From Gemmata sp051859125 (lineage in GTDB: Bacteria > Planctomycetota > Planctomycetia > Gemmatales > Gemmataceae), in assembly GCF_051859125.1 (NCBI RefSeq), contig NZ_JBHYGG010000146.1:1-64000 (forward strand): a stretch of 64,000 nucleotides of DNA. Reading direction: 5' to 3'. Below the pieces are notes generated by a model. The model worked only from the letters and a program-made list of their open reading frames with translations. It searched no databases and was not told where the DNA came from. Positions within the stretch are counted from its first letter, which is position 1. Each line of letters begins with the position of its first letter. Below, piece by piece: positions 36,301 through 43,799 of this stretch. The translations under genes and the position numbers were made by a program.

Positions 36301-39300
36301 CACGAACAGCAGCGCCGGGCGCGCGCCCGGTGTCGGGTGGAACGGAAGGCCGAGCGCCGCCAGGGCGCGGCGCACCCGGGAGCGCACCGAAACGACCGCC
36401 GTGCCGAGGGCGAACGCCGCCGCGAGTCCCCAGCGGAGTGCCGAGGCGGAAGCCGTGTCGCCGGCGTGCGAGCCGGCCCACACCACCGGCGCCGACAGGG
36501 ACAGCGCCACCAGCCCGAGGACGTGCGCGTCGGTGTCGCGCTCGCCCCCCGTGAGTCGCCACGACGCGAGGAGCGCCGCCGTCAGCACGCCGAGCACCGC
36601 CCACGCGCCCGGGCCGAACACGTGTGCGAGTTCCGGGGGCGGGGCCCTGTGGGACTCCCACCCGAGCGGGGCCAACTCCGCCCGCACCTCGGGGAGTACC
36701 GCAAAGGCCGCGAGCACGAGCTGCCCCACGACCACGACCGCGAGCACGACCCGCTCGGCCGACCACAGCCGTCCCGTCCAGAGGTGGCGGGCGAGCGGGT
36801 TCTCGCCCAGCAACCGGCGGGCCCACGCCCACCCGAGGCCGAGCACCCCGAGGGCGACCGCGTACACCTGCAACGCCGCCGGCCCGAAGTAGCCGAGGGC
36901 GCGTGTCGGTCGCCCGCCCCGGGCGTCGACCCAGGCGACGCCGCACAGCACCGCCGCCAGCGCCAGCGCGACTTGCGACACCGAGAAGGAAGTACGATCA
37001 CGCCACACGACCGCGAACGTGAGCCACACGGTGGCCAGCCACACCGCGCACCCCGCCCATTCGAGCGAGTGAGCAACGGGTGGGGCGAAGAGCAGGACAC
37101 CGCCCGCGAGGGACGACAGCATCGCGGACGTTCGCAGCGGGCGCGCGAACACCCGTTCGCGCCGCCGGAGCAGGACCGCGGCCACCGCGGCGAGGGTGGC
37201 GTGCGTGAGCGCGCCGACCAGCAGCGCCCGCGACACCGGCTCCCACCCGGCCGTGACCGCGGCCAGGTGGGCGAAGCCGAGGAGCCCGGCCGCGGCCCCG
37301 AGGTAGGTGGCCGCCGCCGCGCCGGTCGCGCGGGCAACCGCGAGCCCCGTTACGGCCAGCACGAACAGCGCGGCCGTGTCCCAGGCGGTGTCGGGGAACC
37401 GGCCCGACGCCAGCGCCAGGACCGGGGCCAGGACCGCCGCGGCGATCGACACATCGAGACCCGCCCGCCGCAGGGGTGCGGCGGCCCCGGTGCGGCGGCC
37501 CCTCAGAACGCACGAAAGGGCCGCGGACCCGAGCGCCTCCACCGACACCACGAAGGCCCACACTTCGAGGCGGTGCGGGTGCGCCGCGAACAGCGCCCAC
37601 AGCGACCCGACGAGGGCGGCCCACAGTCCGCCGTGGGCCAGCACCCGCAGCCGCCACCGCGCGTTCGCCGCGAGCAACCCCGTCGCACACGCGGCGTGAA
37701 CCGCCGCCGCGGTCAGCGGGTTCCACAGGCCGTCCGCACTGGCCAGGAACAGCGCCACGCACCCGACCCCGGCCGCGCCGAGGCCGTAGCTCACCGGCCC
37801 AACGGGGGAGCGGTACCGGGCGAGGACCTCGGACAGCGCGGCGAGCGCGAGCGCGAGCGCGGCCAGCACCGCCCCGCACTCGGCCGACCACAGCACGCGG
37901 GCGAGCGGCTCGCCCCACCGGCCGGTGGTTCCGAAGTACCCCACGGCAACGGCGAGGGCGAACGACGGCACGGCGAGCCCGATCGCCGCCGGCAGCCGGG
38001 CCGCGAACGCGACCCGGTTGAAGTACAGTCCGGCGGCCGCGGCCCCGAGCAGCACCGAACCCGGGTCCGACCACCCGGTCGCGAGTCCGGCCGTCACCAC
38101 CGCCACCCCGGCGAGCGCCGCCGCGGTACCGGCGGCCCGCGGCCCGCCCTCCGTGACCCGCGTCGCCACGGCCAACCCGGCCTCGACCGCCACCGCCCCG
38201 GCCAGCACCAGTGGGACCGCCAGCCCCACCACGCGGGCCGCGACGTCCGGCGACCCCGCGACGTACAGGCCCCACGCCGCGGCCAGTGCGAACGCCGCCA
38301 GCCCCAGGAACCGGAGCACGGCCGCACCGGTCGCCCGGTCGAGGGCGCCCGCACGCCCCCGCTGCCGGAGGGTCACCACGCACGGACCCGCGAAGCACGC
38401 GAGCGCGAGCCAGGCGGCCCCGGGTGCGGACCGCCCGCCGAACCACCCGGCCGGCAGCAGCTGCGCCGCCGGCGGGCCGACCACCGCCAGGGCGAGCCAC
38501 CACCGCCACTCGGCGCGCGCGGTGAGGACGTCCCGCCCGCCGCCCCGCACCACCCACGCGGACAGGGCGACCGCCAGCACCTTGACCCCGACGTCGACCG
38601 GCAACGACAGCTCGCCGCGCGTGACCGGGTCGGCGAGCAGCAACAGGTCGAGCGGCGCGAGGAGGAGCGTGATGACCAGCAAGCCGAGGCTGGTGGCGGT
38701 CAACTTCCAGCGGTGCAGCGTGTACTGCCCGGCGGCGTACAGCGCCAGCGTGACCGCCGCCGACAGCAGGAACGGGAAGTACGGGAACGCTTCGAGGCGG
38801 TGCCAGAGCGTGACCACGAGCGCGATCGAGCACCCGACGACGAGCACCCCGCCGACGAGTTCGCCCCACAGGATGTTCCGCTCCTCCATGAACGCCGCGA
38901 GGACGGACCCGCGGCGGGGCGGCCCGGCGGGCGCGGCCGGCGGCGGGACGGGGGCGGGCGGGTCGGGGACCGAGACGGGCGGCGGGACGGTGACAGCTTC
39001 GGCGACGGGCCACGCGAGCGGGGGCTCACTCCGGGCGGGCGGTTCGGGGGCGCGTGGGGCGGGCACCGGCGTGTCGAGCGGCAGCCCGCGGATCCGCCGA
39101 GCCCGGCGCCGGAGCTGGGCCCGCACCGACATCGCCGTGTCGGGGTCGAGGTCGCCCGCTTCCGCCAGCGACTCCACTTCCGCCTGGGCCACGCGCACGC
39201 GGGCCAGTGCCCGGGCGGTCGGCCCGGTGAGGCGGAGGCCGCAGGCGTCGCACTCGACCGCCCCGGCGTCGCACGCGGCCCCGCACGCGGGACAGTCGCC

Positions 39301-39531
39301 GGGGTCGCGGTCGGGCCGGAACGGCCGGCGCTCCTGGCGGCCACGGGCCGGGACCAGCTCGCGGAAAACGGCGGCGATTGCCCACCAGAGCGCGTGCCCG
39401 ACGAGTGCGAACGCGAGCACGCCGAAGACGAGTGCGCAGAGCCAAGCCACGGCAACACCCGCCCGGGATGTGAGCAACGATGGACGCGCACTGGGGCTCG
39501 GTAGCGAAGAACGGCACGCGCGGAGTTGCAT
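33388..39531 (-). CDS. Giant multi-pass membrane protein with zinc ribbon (2047 aa)
   Basis: 2047 residues, dominated by hydrophobic Ala/Leu/Val-rich segments, perhaps 45-55 transmembrane helices. The N-terminus has a membrane helix (about 25-50), then a zinc-ribbon pair C-P-A-C-G and C-D-A-C-G-L near residues 79-97, a coiled stretch rich in A, R, E, and a Pro-rich linker, before the membrane part starts with R-N-I-L-W-G-E-L-V-G-G-V. This order resembles large uncharacterised planctomycete membrane proteins, and loosely DUF2339 proteins. No transporter, ligase or glycosyltransferase motif was found. It is a single intact frame with normal codon use. The first ATG is assumed as start. Function unknown. 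Confidence 0.85.
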   Translation of the reverse strand: MQLRACRSSLPSPSARPSLLTSRAGVAVAWLCALVFGVLAFALVGHALWWAIAAVFRELVPARGRQERRPFRPDRDPGDCPACGAACDAGAVECDACGLRLTGPTARALARVRVAQAEVESLAEAGDLDPDTAMSVRAQLRRRARRIRGLPLDTPVPAPRAPEPPARSEPPLAWPVAEAVTVPPPVSVPDPPAPVPPPAAPAGPPRRGSVLAAFMEERNILWGELVGGVLVVGCSIALVVTLWHRLEAFPYFPFLLSAAVTLALYAAGQYTLHRWKLTATSLGLLVITLLLAPLDLLLLADPVTRGELSLPVDVGVKVLAVALSAWVVRGGGRDVLTARAEWRWWLALAVVGPPAAQLLPAGWFGGRSAPGAAWLALACFAGPCVVTLRQRGRAGALDRATGAAVLRFLGLAAFALAAAWGLYVAGSPDVAARVVGLAVPLVLAGAVAVEAGLAVATRVTEGGPRAAGTAAALAGVAVVTAGLATGWSDPGSVLLGAAAAGLYFNRVAFAARLPAAIGLAVPSFALAVAVGYFGTTGRWGEPLARVLWSAECGAVLAALALALAALSEVLARYRSPVGPVSYGLGAAGVGCVALFLASADGLWNPLTAAAVHAACATGLLAANARWRLRVLAHGGLWAALVGSLWALFAAHPHRLEVWAFVVSVEALGSAALSCVLRGRRTGAAAPLRRAGLDVSIAAAVLAPVLALASGRFPDTAWDTAALFVLAVTGLAVARATGAAAATYLGAAAGLLGFAHLAAVTAGWEPVSRALLVGALTHATLAAVAAVLLRRRERVFARPLRTSAMLSSLAGGVLLFAPPVAHSLEWAGCAVWLATVWLTFAVVWRDRTSFSVSQVALALAAVLCGVAWVDARGGRPTRALGYFGPAALQVYAVALGVLGLGWAWARRLLGENPLARHLWTGRLWSAERVVLAVVVVGQLVLAAFAVLPEVRAELAPLGWESHRAPPPELAHVFGPGAWAVLGVLTAALLASWRLTGGERDTDAHVLGLVALSLSAPVVWAGSHAGDTASASALRWGLAAAFALGTAVVSVRSRVRRALAALGLPFHPTPGARPALLFVLAAAAAAVVFVSAQVAELGLAGRKASGPDAESVFAAMGPLASNLVPLALVVLGVGCSALRERSPGYAFAGGLVFAATVAAGYALGVVTAGGRLDAAQQLRVSALVAAGAAVWALAWLAAQRRVTGGLLLAVQARLGLGVLAAASAPAALALLLFPEAPLPAAWGEFGQYGWFALVLATGAAAWRAARTEPGLTFHARALSALIAGVLAACAAQPWDAPGTGLSFHALGGAWALVGVGLAVAARRRGASSYWLDGTAAVLAVLAVRGGWPGPWQPWASATLAAVASFVVGTSAVLNRDGARVVASGLLVNLAATLLWLPTEPRTDSGFLLANAAGFAIAAMAWTRLARRDADGSWRIITEIAGGTAVALLWFGLLPTLAGGRTDSPWLTWGATTVVAASMLVARADPSARLGRIGLFAASVALVLLGVSEATSRSVWNVWQTPLALAAYAVLHSLSWATTRHLTRLVPRPTRPGAWVEGLVAHGVLAAAVLFLAVRNALVAPELTQRLASPFAVLLLLGAATLLLRAVPTRAAAIRSAAVALGVLVCATAAWAVPDPAGSHPWLHRNAWLFVALAAAGAAGTELAGRLGANWRGAARGAGGACAAGAVLVLGVCLAQQVPAYDPGTKHTPLEPAAVLAVLLGILATAVLAVRFALRRDRDPLGLPDRGRTAYVYLAEALVALSFAHARLNVPELFLAGAVRYWTFAVMAVAFAGVGLAELFERRKLGVLAAPLRRTGVLVPLVPLLAFWARPPASLAEFAAARAPGLGPLLGYLEQLPRHFDAYARLWILAGGLYGLVALARNSFGWALLAALATNAAVWSLLAHHGVPFAVHPQAWVVPLALIVLVSEHVNRARLRPEVSSGLRYLGVGMVYVASSADMFLAGVGESVWLPVVLAVFCVTGVLAGMAMRVRAFVFLGVGFLLLDVFAMIWHAAVDLQHTWVWYASGIVLGGAILALFAVFEKRKRGGDAG

Positions 39532-39546
39532 ACAGGATACGCGGGG

Positions 39547-39705
39547 CTACCGGCTTATTCCCGCCGGGCGGCGCCGCGCGTCCACGGCGGCAGCAGGGCC
39601 CGTGTCGCGCCACTCGGCCGACCGCGTAAGGGTGCGGGGGCCCGACCACGCTTTCGTCTCGACGAGCCAGAACCCCTGCTTGGTCAGGACGAGGAGATGT
39701 TCGTC
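39547..39705 (-). pseudogene. Possible NERD-domain fragment
   Basis: Reading from 39705: D-E-H-L-L-V-L-T-K-Q-G-F-W-L-V-E-T-K-A-W, then S-G-P-R and a stop at 39547. This matches the core strand of NERD nuclease-related domains, where V-L-T-x-x-G-V-F-V-V-E-x-K is usual. It has no start and is joined directly to the integrase remnant. Low to moderate confidence. Confidence 0.35.
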
Positions 39706-39973
39706 GGGGTGCCGTCGGCCCGCCGGTAGTGGGCGTCGGCGTGGCGCAGGAAGCCGAGCAGCACCTCGTTCACCGTCACGTCCGGGGCCCCTTCACCGGG
39801 CCGGTCGGGCACGGGGCGACGGCGTGTTCGGCGAGAACGCGGGCGTACTCGGCCCGGCTTTCCGGGGAGTTGAACTTGCCGAGGGTGACCCACTTCCCGC
39901 CAACCCACCAGCGGGCGGTGTTCGAGGGCTTGTGAAACCAGTAGGTGGGGACGGAATTTTTGGGACGGGCCAT
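39684..39973 (-). pseudogene. Tyrosine integrase N-terminal remnant
   Basis: From the ATG at 39973: M-A-R-P-K-N-S-V-P-T-Y-W-F-H-K-P-S-N-T-A, then L-G-K-F-N-S-P-E-S-R-A-E-Y-A-R, and after a frame change near 39800 V-T-V-N-E-V-L-L-G-F-L-R-H-A-D-A-H-Y-R, then D-G-T-P-T-N. This is the standard opening and SAM-like arm-binding region of planctomycete phage-type integrases. The catalytic domain (R-H-R-Y) is wholly missing. It sits 118 bases downstream of the 3' end of the tRNA-Phe gene, where an element's integrase is expected. Confidence 0.7.
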
Positions 39974-40090
39974 GGCGGAAACGCTCCGGAAGGGTTTCCA
40001 GGTAGTTACCCGGAAACCGAGGTCTTCCGACCACGCCTCCGACCGCCGGAGGGTAAGCGTAACCGCTTCAGTCGATGTGAGTTGCTTGAG

Positions 40091-40163
40091 TGGGCAGTCC
40101 CGGGGTTGAACCGGGGACCTAGCGATTTTCAGTCGCTCGGTCGAACAGCTAAGCTATCTGCCC
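40091..40163 (-). tRNA. tRNA-Phe (GAA)
   Basis: 73 bases, no encoded CCA. Anticodon loop C-T-GAA-A-A (GAA at 40128-40130 on the other strand) on a perfect five-pair stem. The T arm is CCCGG/CCGGG with loop TTCAACC. The acceptor has six good pairs and an A-A mismatch at 7-66. The D arm is weak: only three of four pairs and G19 replaced by T. It may be functional with an odd D arm, or a tRNA altered by past integration. Its 3' half is repeated at 10756-10797. Confidence 0.75.
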
Positions 40164-40693
40164 AAATGCTTGATTTTCGAGTGATTCGGAGCGTACCGGA
40201 AGGTGTCCGCTCATCGCACAGTCTACCGAATTCCGTATCCGATTCCACCCTTTCCGTATCATTCCGTATCCGCGTCAAACGTTCGCTCACTTCGTTCCAC
40301 GCAGCATCTGCCAACCACTCCCCGGAGTGGTTCTGCGTGTGCCTCGCCAGGGTCGCGTATTCTGGTACCACACGCGATCGGCTCTCTGACTCCAGCAGCG
40401 GTCGTCGAACCACACACGAAGCCGTCGAGTCGGTTCTCGGCCGGCGCACCCGGCACGTCGCACTCCGCCAGTTGACCGCTTCGGTGAACACGGCGATCCG
40501 AAAGACGGTCGCGACCTTGCTGCGCGACAGGCCCGTCCGGGTGCGAACCACAACCCAGCGGGCACGCGCGGCGACGGGCCTTCCGGCGGCTTGCGGACGA
40601 ACACTCCAGCAGGTAGGTTGTAGCCGTCGCCGAAGCTCGCCGCCGCCCGGCACACCGATCCACCCGTCCGGCATCACCCACGAGGAGTCGCCC
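40164..40693. other. Region without a recognised gene
   Basis: About 530 bases, with somewhat lower GC between 40150 and 40400. A long minus frame here includes the tRNA and reads with no recognisable domain. The promoter of the protease gene must lie in it; its ribosome site is a GAGGAG at 40682. Confidence 0.5.
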
Positions 40694-43651
40694 ATGATGC
40701 GGTCCCCGTCCGCTGTCGTGCTTGCCTTGCTCGGGGTGTTCATGCCGTCCCCGGCGGTCGCACAGCAGGACGTCCGCGTCCTGTTCGGGACGGACCACCT
40801 CGGAGCCGCCCGGGCGGTTCAGCGGGGGGATCAGGCAACGGCGGCCGGGAAGCACAAGGAGGCCGCGGCGGCGTTCAAGGACGCGGTCCGGCTCGACCCC
40901 CTGTGCGGGGCGGCACTCTTCCGGATGGCCCTCGCGCTCGGCGACGCGGGCGACATCGACGAGGCACTCGCGACGTACAAGAAGGTGCTCGCCGCCGACG
41001 TGAACGCCACGCGGCTCACCCGCGCCGTGGCCGCCACCAACCTCGGCCTGACCTACGGCCAACTCGGCAAGCTGGACGAGTCCAACCTCTGGTTCACGCG
41101 GGCCATCATGGAGGACTCCGACAACCAGCTCAGGGAGCGGGGCAAGGCGTACCGGAACCTGGCGATCAACCTGCGGACCCAGAAGCGGCCGCTCGCGTCC
41201 GCCGTTGCCGTGGCCATGGCCTACGAGGACAAGGCCCGGAACTGCGACATCGCGATGGTCCGGGAGTTCTTCCGGGGCATCGGCGGGGTCGAGACGGCCC
41301 GCGTCCTCTACACCGAGGCCGACAGCCCGCCCGGCAAGCCGCGGGCCGACAGGCCCGAGCTGGAGGCCGTGAAGCTCGACGCAAAGCTCGCGGGGGTGCC
41401 GGCGGATCTTCTCGCCGACCCCCGCGGGCGGTACGTGATCGGCACCGCCCCCGGCCTCAAGCACTTCCACCTGATCGGGACGGGCGAGGCGGTTGCGGCC
41501 CGGCAGGTGGAGACCGACCCGTACCTCGGGGCCTGCCTGGTCGGCGGCTCCCTGTACCTGTCCCGGCAGGGGCCGGACCGGGTCGACCAGGTGGACGTCG
41601 AGACGGGCAAGACGCTGAAGTCCTTCGAGTTGGGCAAGCCCGCCCCCGCGACGTTTGCCGTTGCGCACGGGCGGGTCTTCTTCCCCAGCGGCGGCATCGT
41701 ACACCAGTACGACACCCGGACCGGCGAGGTGCGCGAGACGAACACCCCCGGGACGGTGGTGCGCGGGCACCCCGGCCAGCAGTTCGTGTTCAGTTACACG
41801 AAGGCGGAACGCGGGGGCGGCCGCGGGTTCGTGGTCGTCGACGGGCGGGTGTTCCTGGTCGACCGCGGGCTCGACTGGGTCCAGACCACCCTGTTCAAGT
41901 CGGTCGTCACCCCGGGCGGGCTGCTCCTGGCCGAGGCCCGGGACAACGCCGCGTCGAACGGGACGCGGCTCACCCTCTCGCCCGACGGGCGCTGGGTCGG
42001 GGTCGTCGGCGGGGGCGGCTTCCGACCCTCGGACAAGGCGGCCGGGGGCGGGTACGGCGTCGCGCTCTTCGACGCCCGGAACACGGAAAAACTGCAAGGT
42101 GTGTTCCCGTCCGGGGCGTACCCGGTCGGGTGCGCGGTGAACCCGGTGACCGGAACGGTGGTGGCGATCCGCGAGGGTGCGTTCACGGCCTACCCGCTTG
42201 GCAACGCGGCCGCCGGCAAGGAGTACCCCGGCAAGTGGGGCGGGGCGGCGACCTGGAGCGGCGACGGGCGGACCCTCGTGGTGGCGAAGTCGCCGGAGGG
42301 CGTCAGCGTCTTCCGCGTCGCGCTGACGAAGGACGAGGAGGCGGTCGCGGCGAAGTGGCCGGACGCGCTCGAGCCGGCGCCCCTGGTCGGGCTCGACAAG
42401 CCGCGGCCCGCCGCCGAGCCGCTCGCGTCGCTCGAGGCGTTCGCGGTACCCGCCGAGGTCACGCCGGAACTCGTCCGAAAGCGGCTGGACCGGTCGATCG
42501 AACACGGGCGGGTCGTGCGACCGGCCCACTGGGCGGCGCACCCCAGTTACGCGAAGGAGAGGGCGGCGGTCGGGGAGGCCGCGGGCGCGATTCAGGCCCT
42601 CCGGACCGGCACGGCCGAGAAGCTGGGGGTCGCGCTTTACAAGCTGAAGCAGGCGGACAAGGCGACGCCGAACTTCCCGCCACTGCTGTTCTTCAAGGCC
42701 GAGGTCCAGTCGCTTCGGGACCTCAAGGAGGAGGCGGAGCAGGGGTTCCAGTCGGCGGCACGGCTCGACGCCGGGCAGACGGACGTCACCCTTCTGGCGC
42801 TGGAGGGGCTGGCCCGGTTCTACGCGGCAGGCGGCAGCGACCTGAAGGCGGCGTACTGCTGGGCGGCGGCGCTGGAGGTGGACCGCGTGGACCCCAAGAC
42901 CGTGCGGAAGTTGCTCGAGGCGCTGAAGAAGGCCAAGTTGGACGCCGAGGCCGAGCGGGTGTCGAAGTTGGAGACGGCGGGCGGGCCGGACGCCGCGACC
43001 CCGGCGGCGGTCCGCGGCCTGCCGCCGTTGCCGGCCCCGCCGGCCGACCCGGCCAAGCTCGCAGGGGAAGACCTGTACGCGCTGGCGGCCCCGTCGGTGG
43101 TGGTCGTCAAGTCGGGCGACGGGAGCGGGTCGGGGGTGTGCGTCGGCCGCGCGGACGTGGTCGTGACGAACGCCCACGTCGTGGACCGGGCGGACGAGGT
43201 CGAGGTCCAGGTGTTCGCCGTGAGGGACAAGAAGCTGGTGCGGGCCGGCGTGGCGAAGGGGAAGGTCATCTACCGGGCCGAGGGGGTCGACCTGGCTGTC
43301 ATTCAACTCCCGGCAACCGCCCCGAAGTTAACCCCACTGCCGGTGGCGACCGCGTCGCCGAAGGCGGGCGCGCGGGTGTACGCGCTGGGCAGCCCGGGCT
43401 TGGGGAGTGACGTGCTGGAGCAGTCGATCAGTGACGGGCTCGTCTCGGCGGCGGCCCGGAAGCTGGACGGCCGGACGTACCTCCAGCACACCAGCGCGGT
43501 GAACCCCGGCAACTCGGGAGGGCCGCTCGTGGACGAGTACGGTCGGGTGGTTGGGATCGTGACGCTGAAGGCGAAGCTGGACAACGTGAGTTTCGCCGTG
43601 CCGGTGGAGACGCTGCGGGGACTGTTCCCCGAGGCCCCGGCACCGAAGTAA
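40694..43651 (+). CDS. TPR and trypsin-like serine protease, exported
   Basis: 985 residues. Signal peptide at residues 1-23 (A-V-A-Q cleavage). TPR-like helices follow at about 35-180 (A-A-A-A-F-K-D-A-V-R-L-D-P, A-L-A-T-Y-K-K-V-L). A middle beta-rich region of about 400 residues reads like a propeller (V-D-V-E-T-G-K-T-L, L-T-L-S-P-D-G-R-W-V-G). More TPR-like helices come after about 660. The last 190 residues are an S1C/DegP-type protease: His in V-T-N-A-H-V-V-D, Asp in G-V-D-L-A-V-I-Q, and catalytic Ser in N-P-G-N-S-G-G-P-L, all intact. No PDZ domain is visible. It would act in the periplasm on damaged or regulatory proteins (by family). ATG chosen for the GAGGAG six bases upstream. Confidence 0.85.
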   Translation: MMRSPSAVVLALLGVFMPSPAVAQQDVRVLFGTDHLGAARAVQRGDQATAAGKHKEAAAAFKDAVRLDPLCGAALFRMALALGDAGDIDEALATYKKVLAADVNATRLTRAVAATNLGLTYGQLGKLDESNLWFTRAIMEDSDNQLRERGKAYRNLAINLRTQKRPLASAVAVAMAYEDKARNCDIAMVREFFRGIGGVETARVLYTEADSPPGKPRADRPELEAVKLDAKLAGVPADLLADPRGRYVIGTAPGLKHFHLIGTGEAVAARQVETDPYLGACLVGGSLYLSRQGPDRVDQVDVETGKTLKSFELGKPAPATFAVAHGRVFFPSGGIVHQYDTRTGEVRETNTPGTVVRGHPGQQFVFSYTKAERGGGRGFVVVDGRVFLVDRGLDWVQTTLFKSVVTPGGLLLAEARDNAASNGTRLTLSPDGRWVGVVGGGGFRPSDKAAGGGYGVALFDARNTEKLQGVFPSGAYPVGCAVNPVTGTVVAIREGAFTAYPLGNAAAGKEYPGKWGGAATWSGDGRTLVVAKSPEGVSVFRVALTKDEEAVAAKWPDALEPAPLVGLDKPRPAAEPLASLEAFAVPAEVTPELVRKRLDRSIEHGRVVRPAHWAAHPSYAKERAAVGEAAGAIQALRTGTAEKLGVALYKLKQADKATPNFPPLLFFKAEVQSLRDLKEEAEQGFQSAARLDAGQTDVTLLALEGLARFYAAGGSDLKAAYCWAAALEVDRVDPKTVRKLLEALKKAKLDAEAERVSKLETAGGPDAATPAAVRGLPPLPAPPADPAKLAGEDLYALAAPSVVVVKSGDGSGSGVCVGRADVVVTNAHVVDRADEVEVQVFAVRDKKLVRAGVAKGKVIYRAEGVDLAVIQLPATAPKLTPLPVATASPKAGARVYALGSPGLGSDVLEQSISDGLVSAAARKLDGRTYLQHTSAVNPGNSGGPLVDEYGRVVGIVTLKAKLDNVSFAVPVETLRGLFPEAPAPK

Positions 43652-43799
43652 ACGGCACAGGCCGCCGTCACCGGGTTCGCCTTGCTGAACCGCCCCCCTA
43701 CTCGCCGGCACGCGCCCGGGTTCCCGCGCCCCAGGGTAGCTTCACGGCGTTCACCGGGGCGCGGCCCGCCGGACGCGTTCAGCGACGACCGGTCCGGTT

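Noticed and set aside
33277..39504. A 2075-codon open frame on the plus strand
   Set aside because: It lies exactly opposite the 2047-residue membrane protein, is almost all Arg, Gly, Pro, Gln and His, and has no domain. It is a product of high third-position GC on the other strand.
37925..40693. Upstream extension of the protease frame
   Set aside because: It crosses the tRNA-Phe gene and reads it as protein, and the rest is antisense to the membrane protein. The signal peptide starts at 40694.
40129..40743. 204-codon minus-strand frame at the tRNA
   Set aside because: Includes the tRNA in its end, has no motif, and overlaps the protease start. Not supported.
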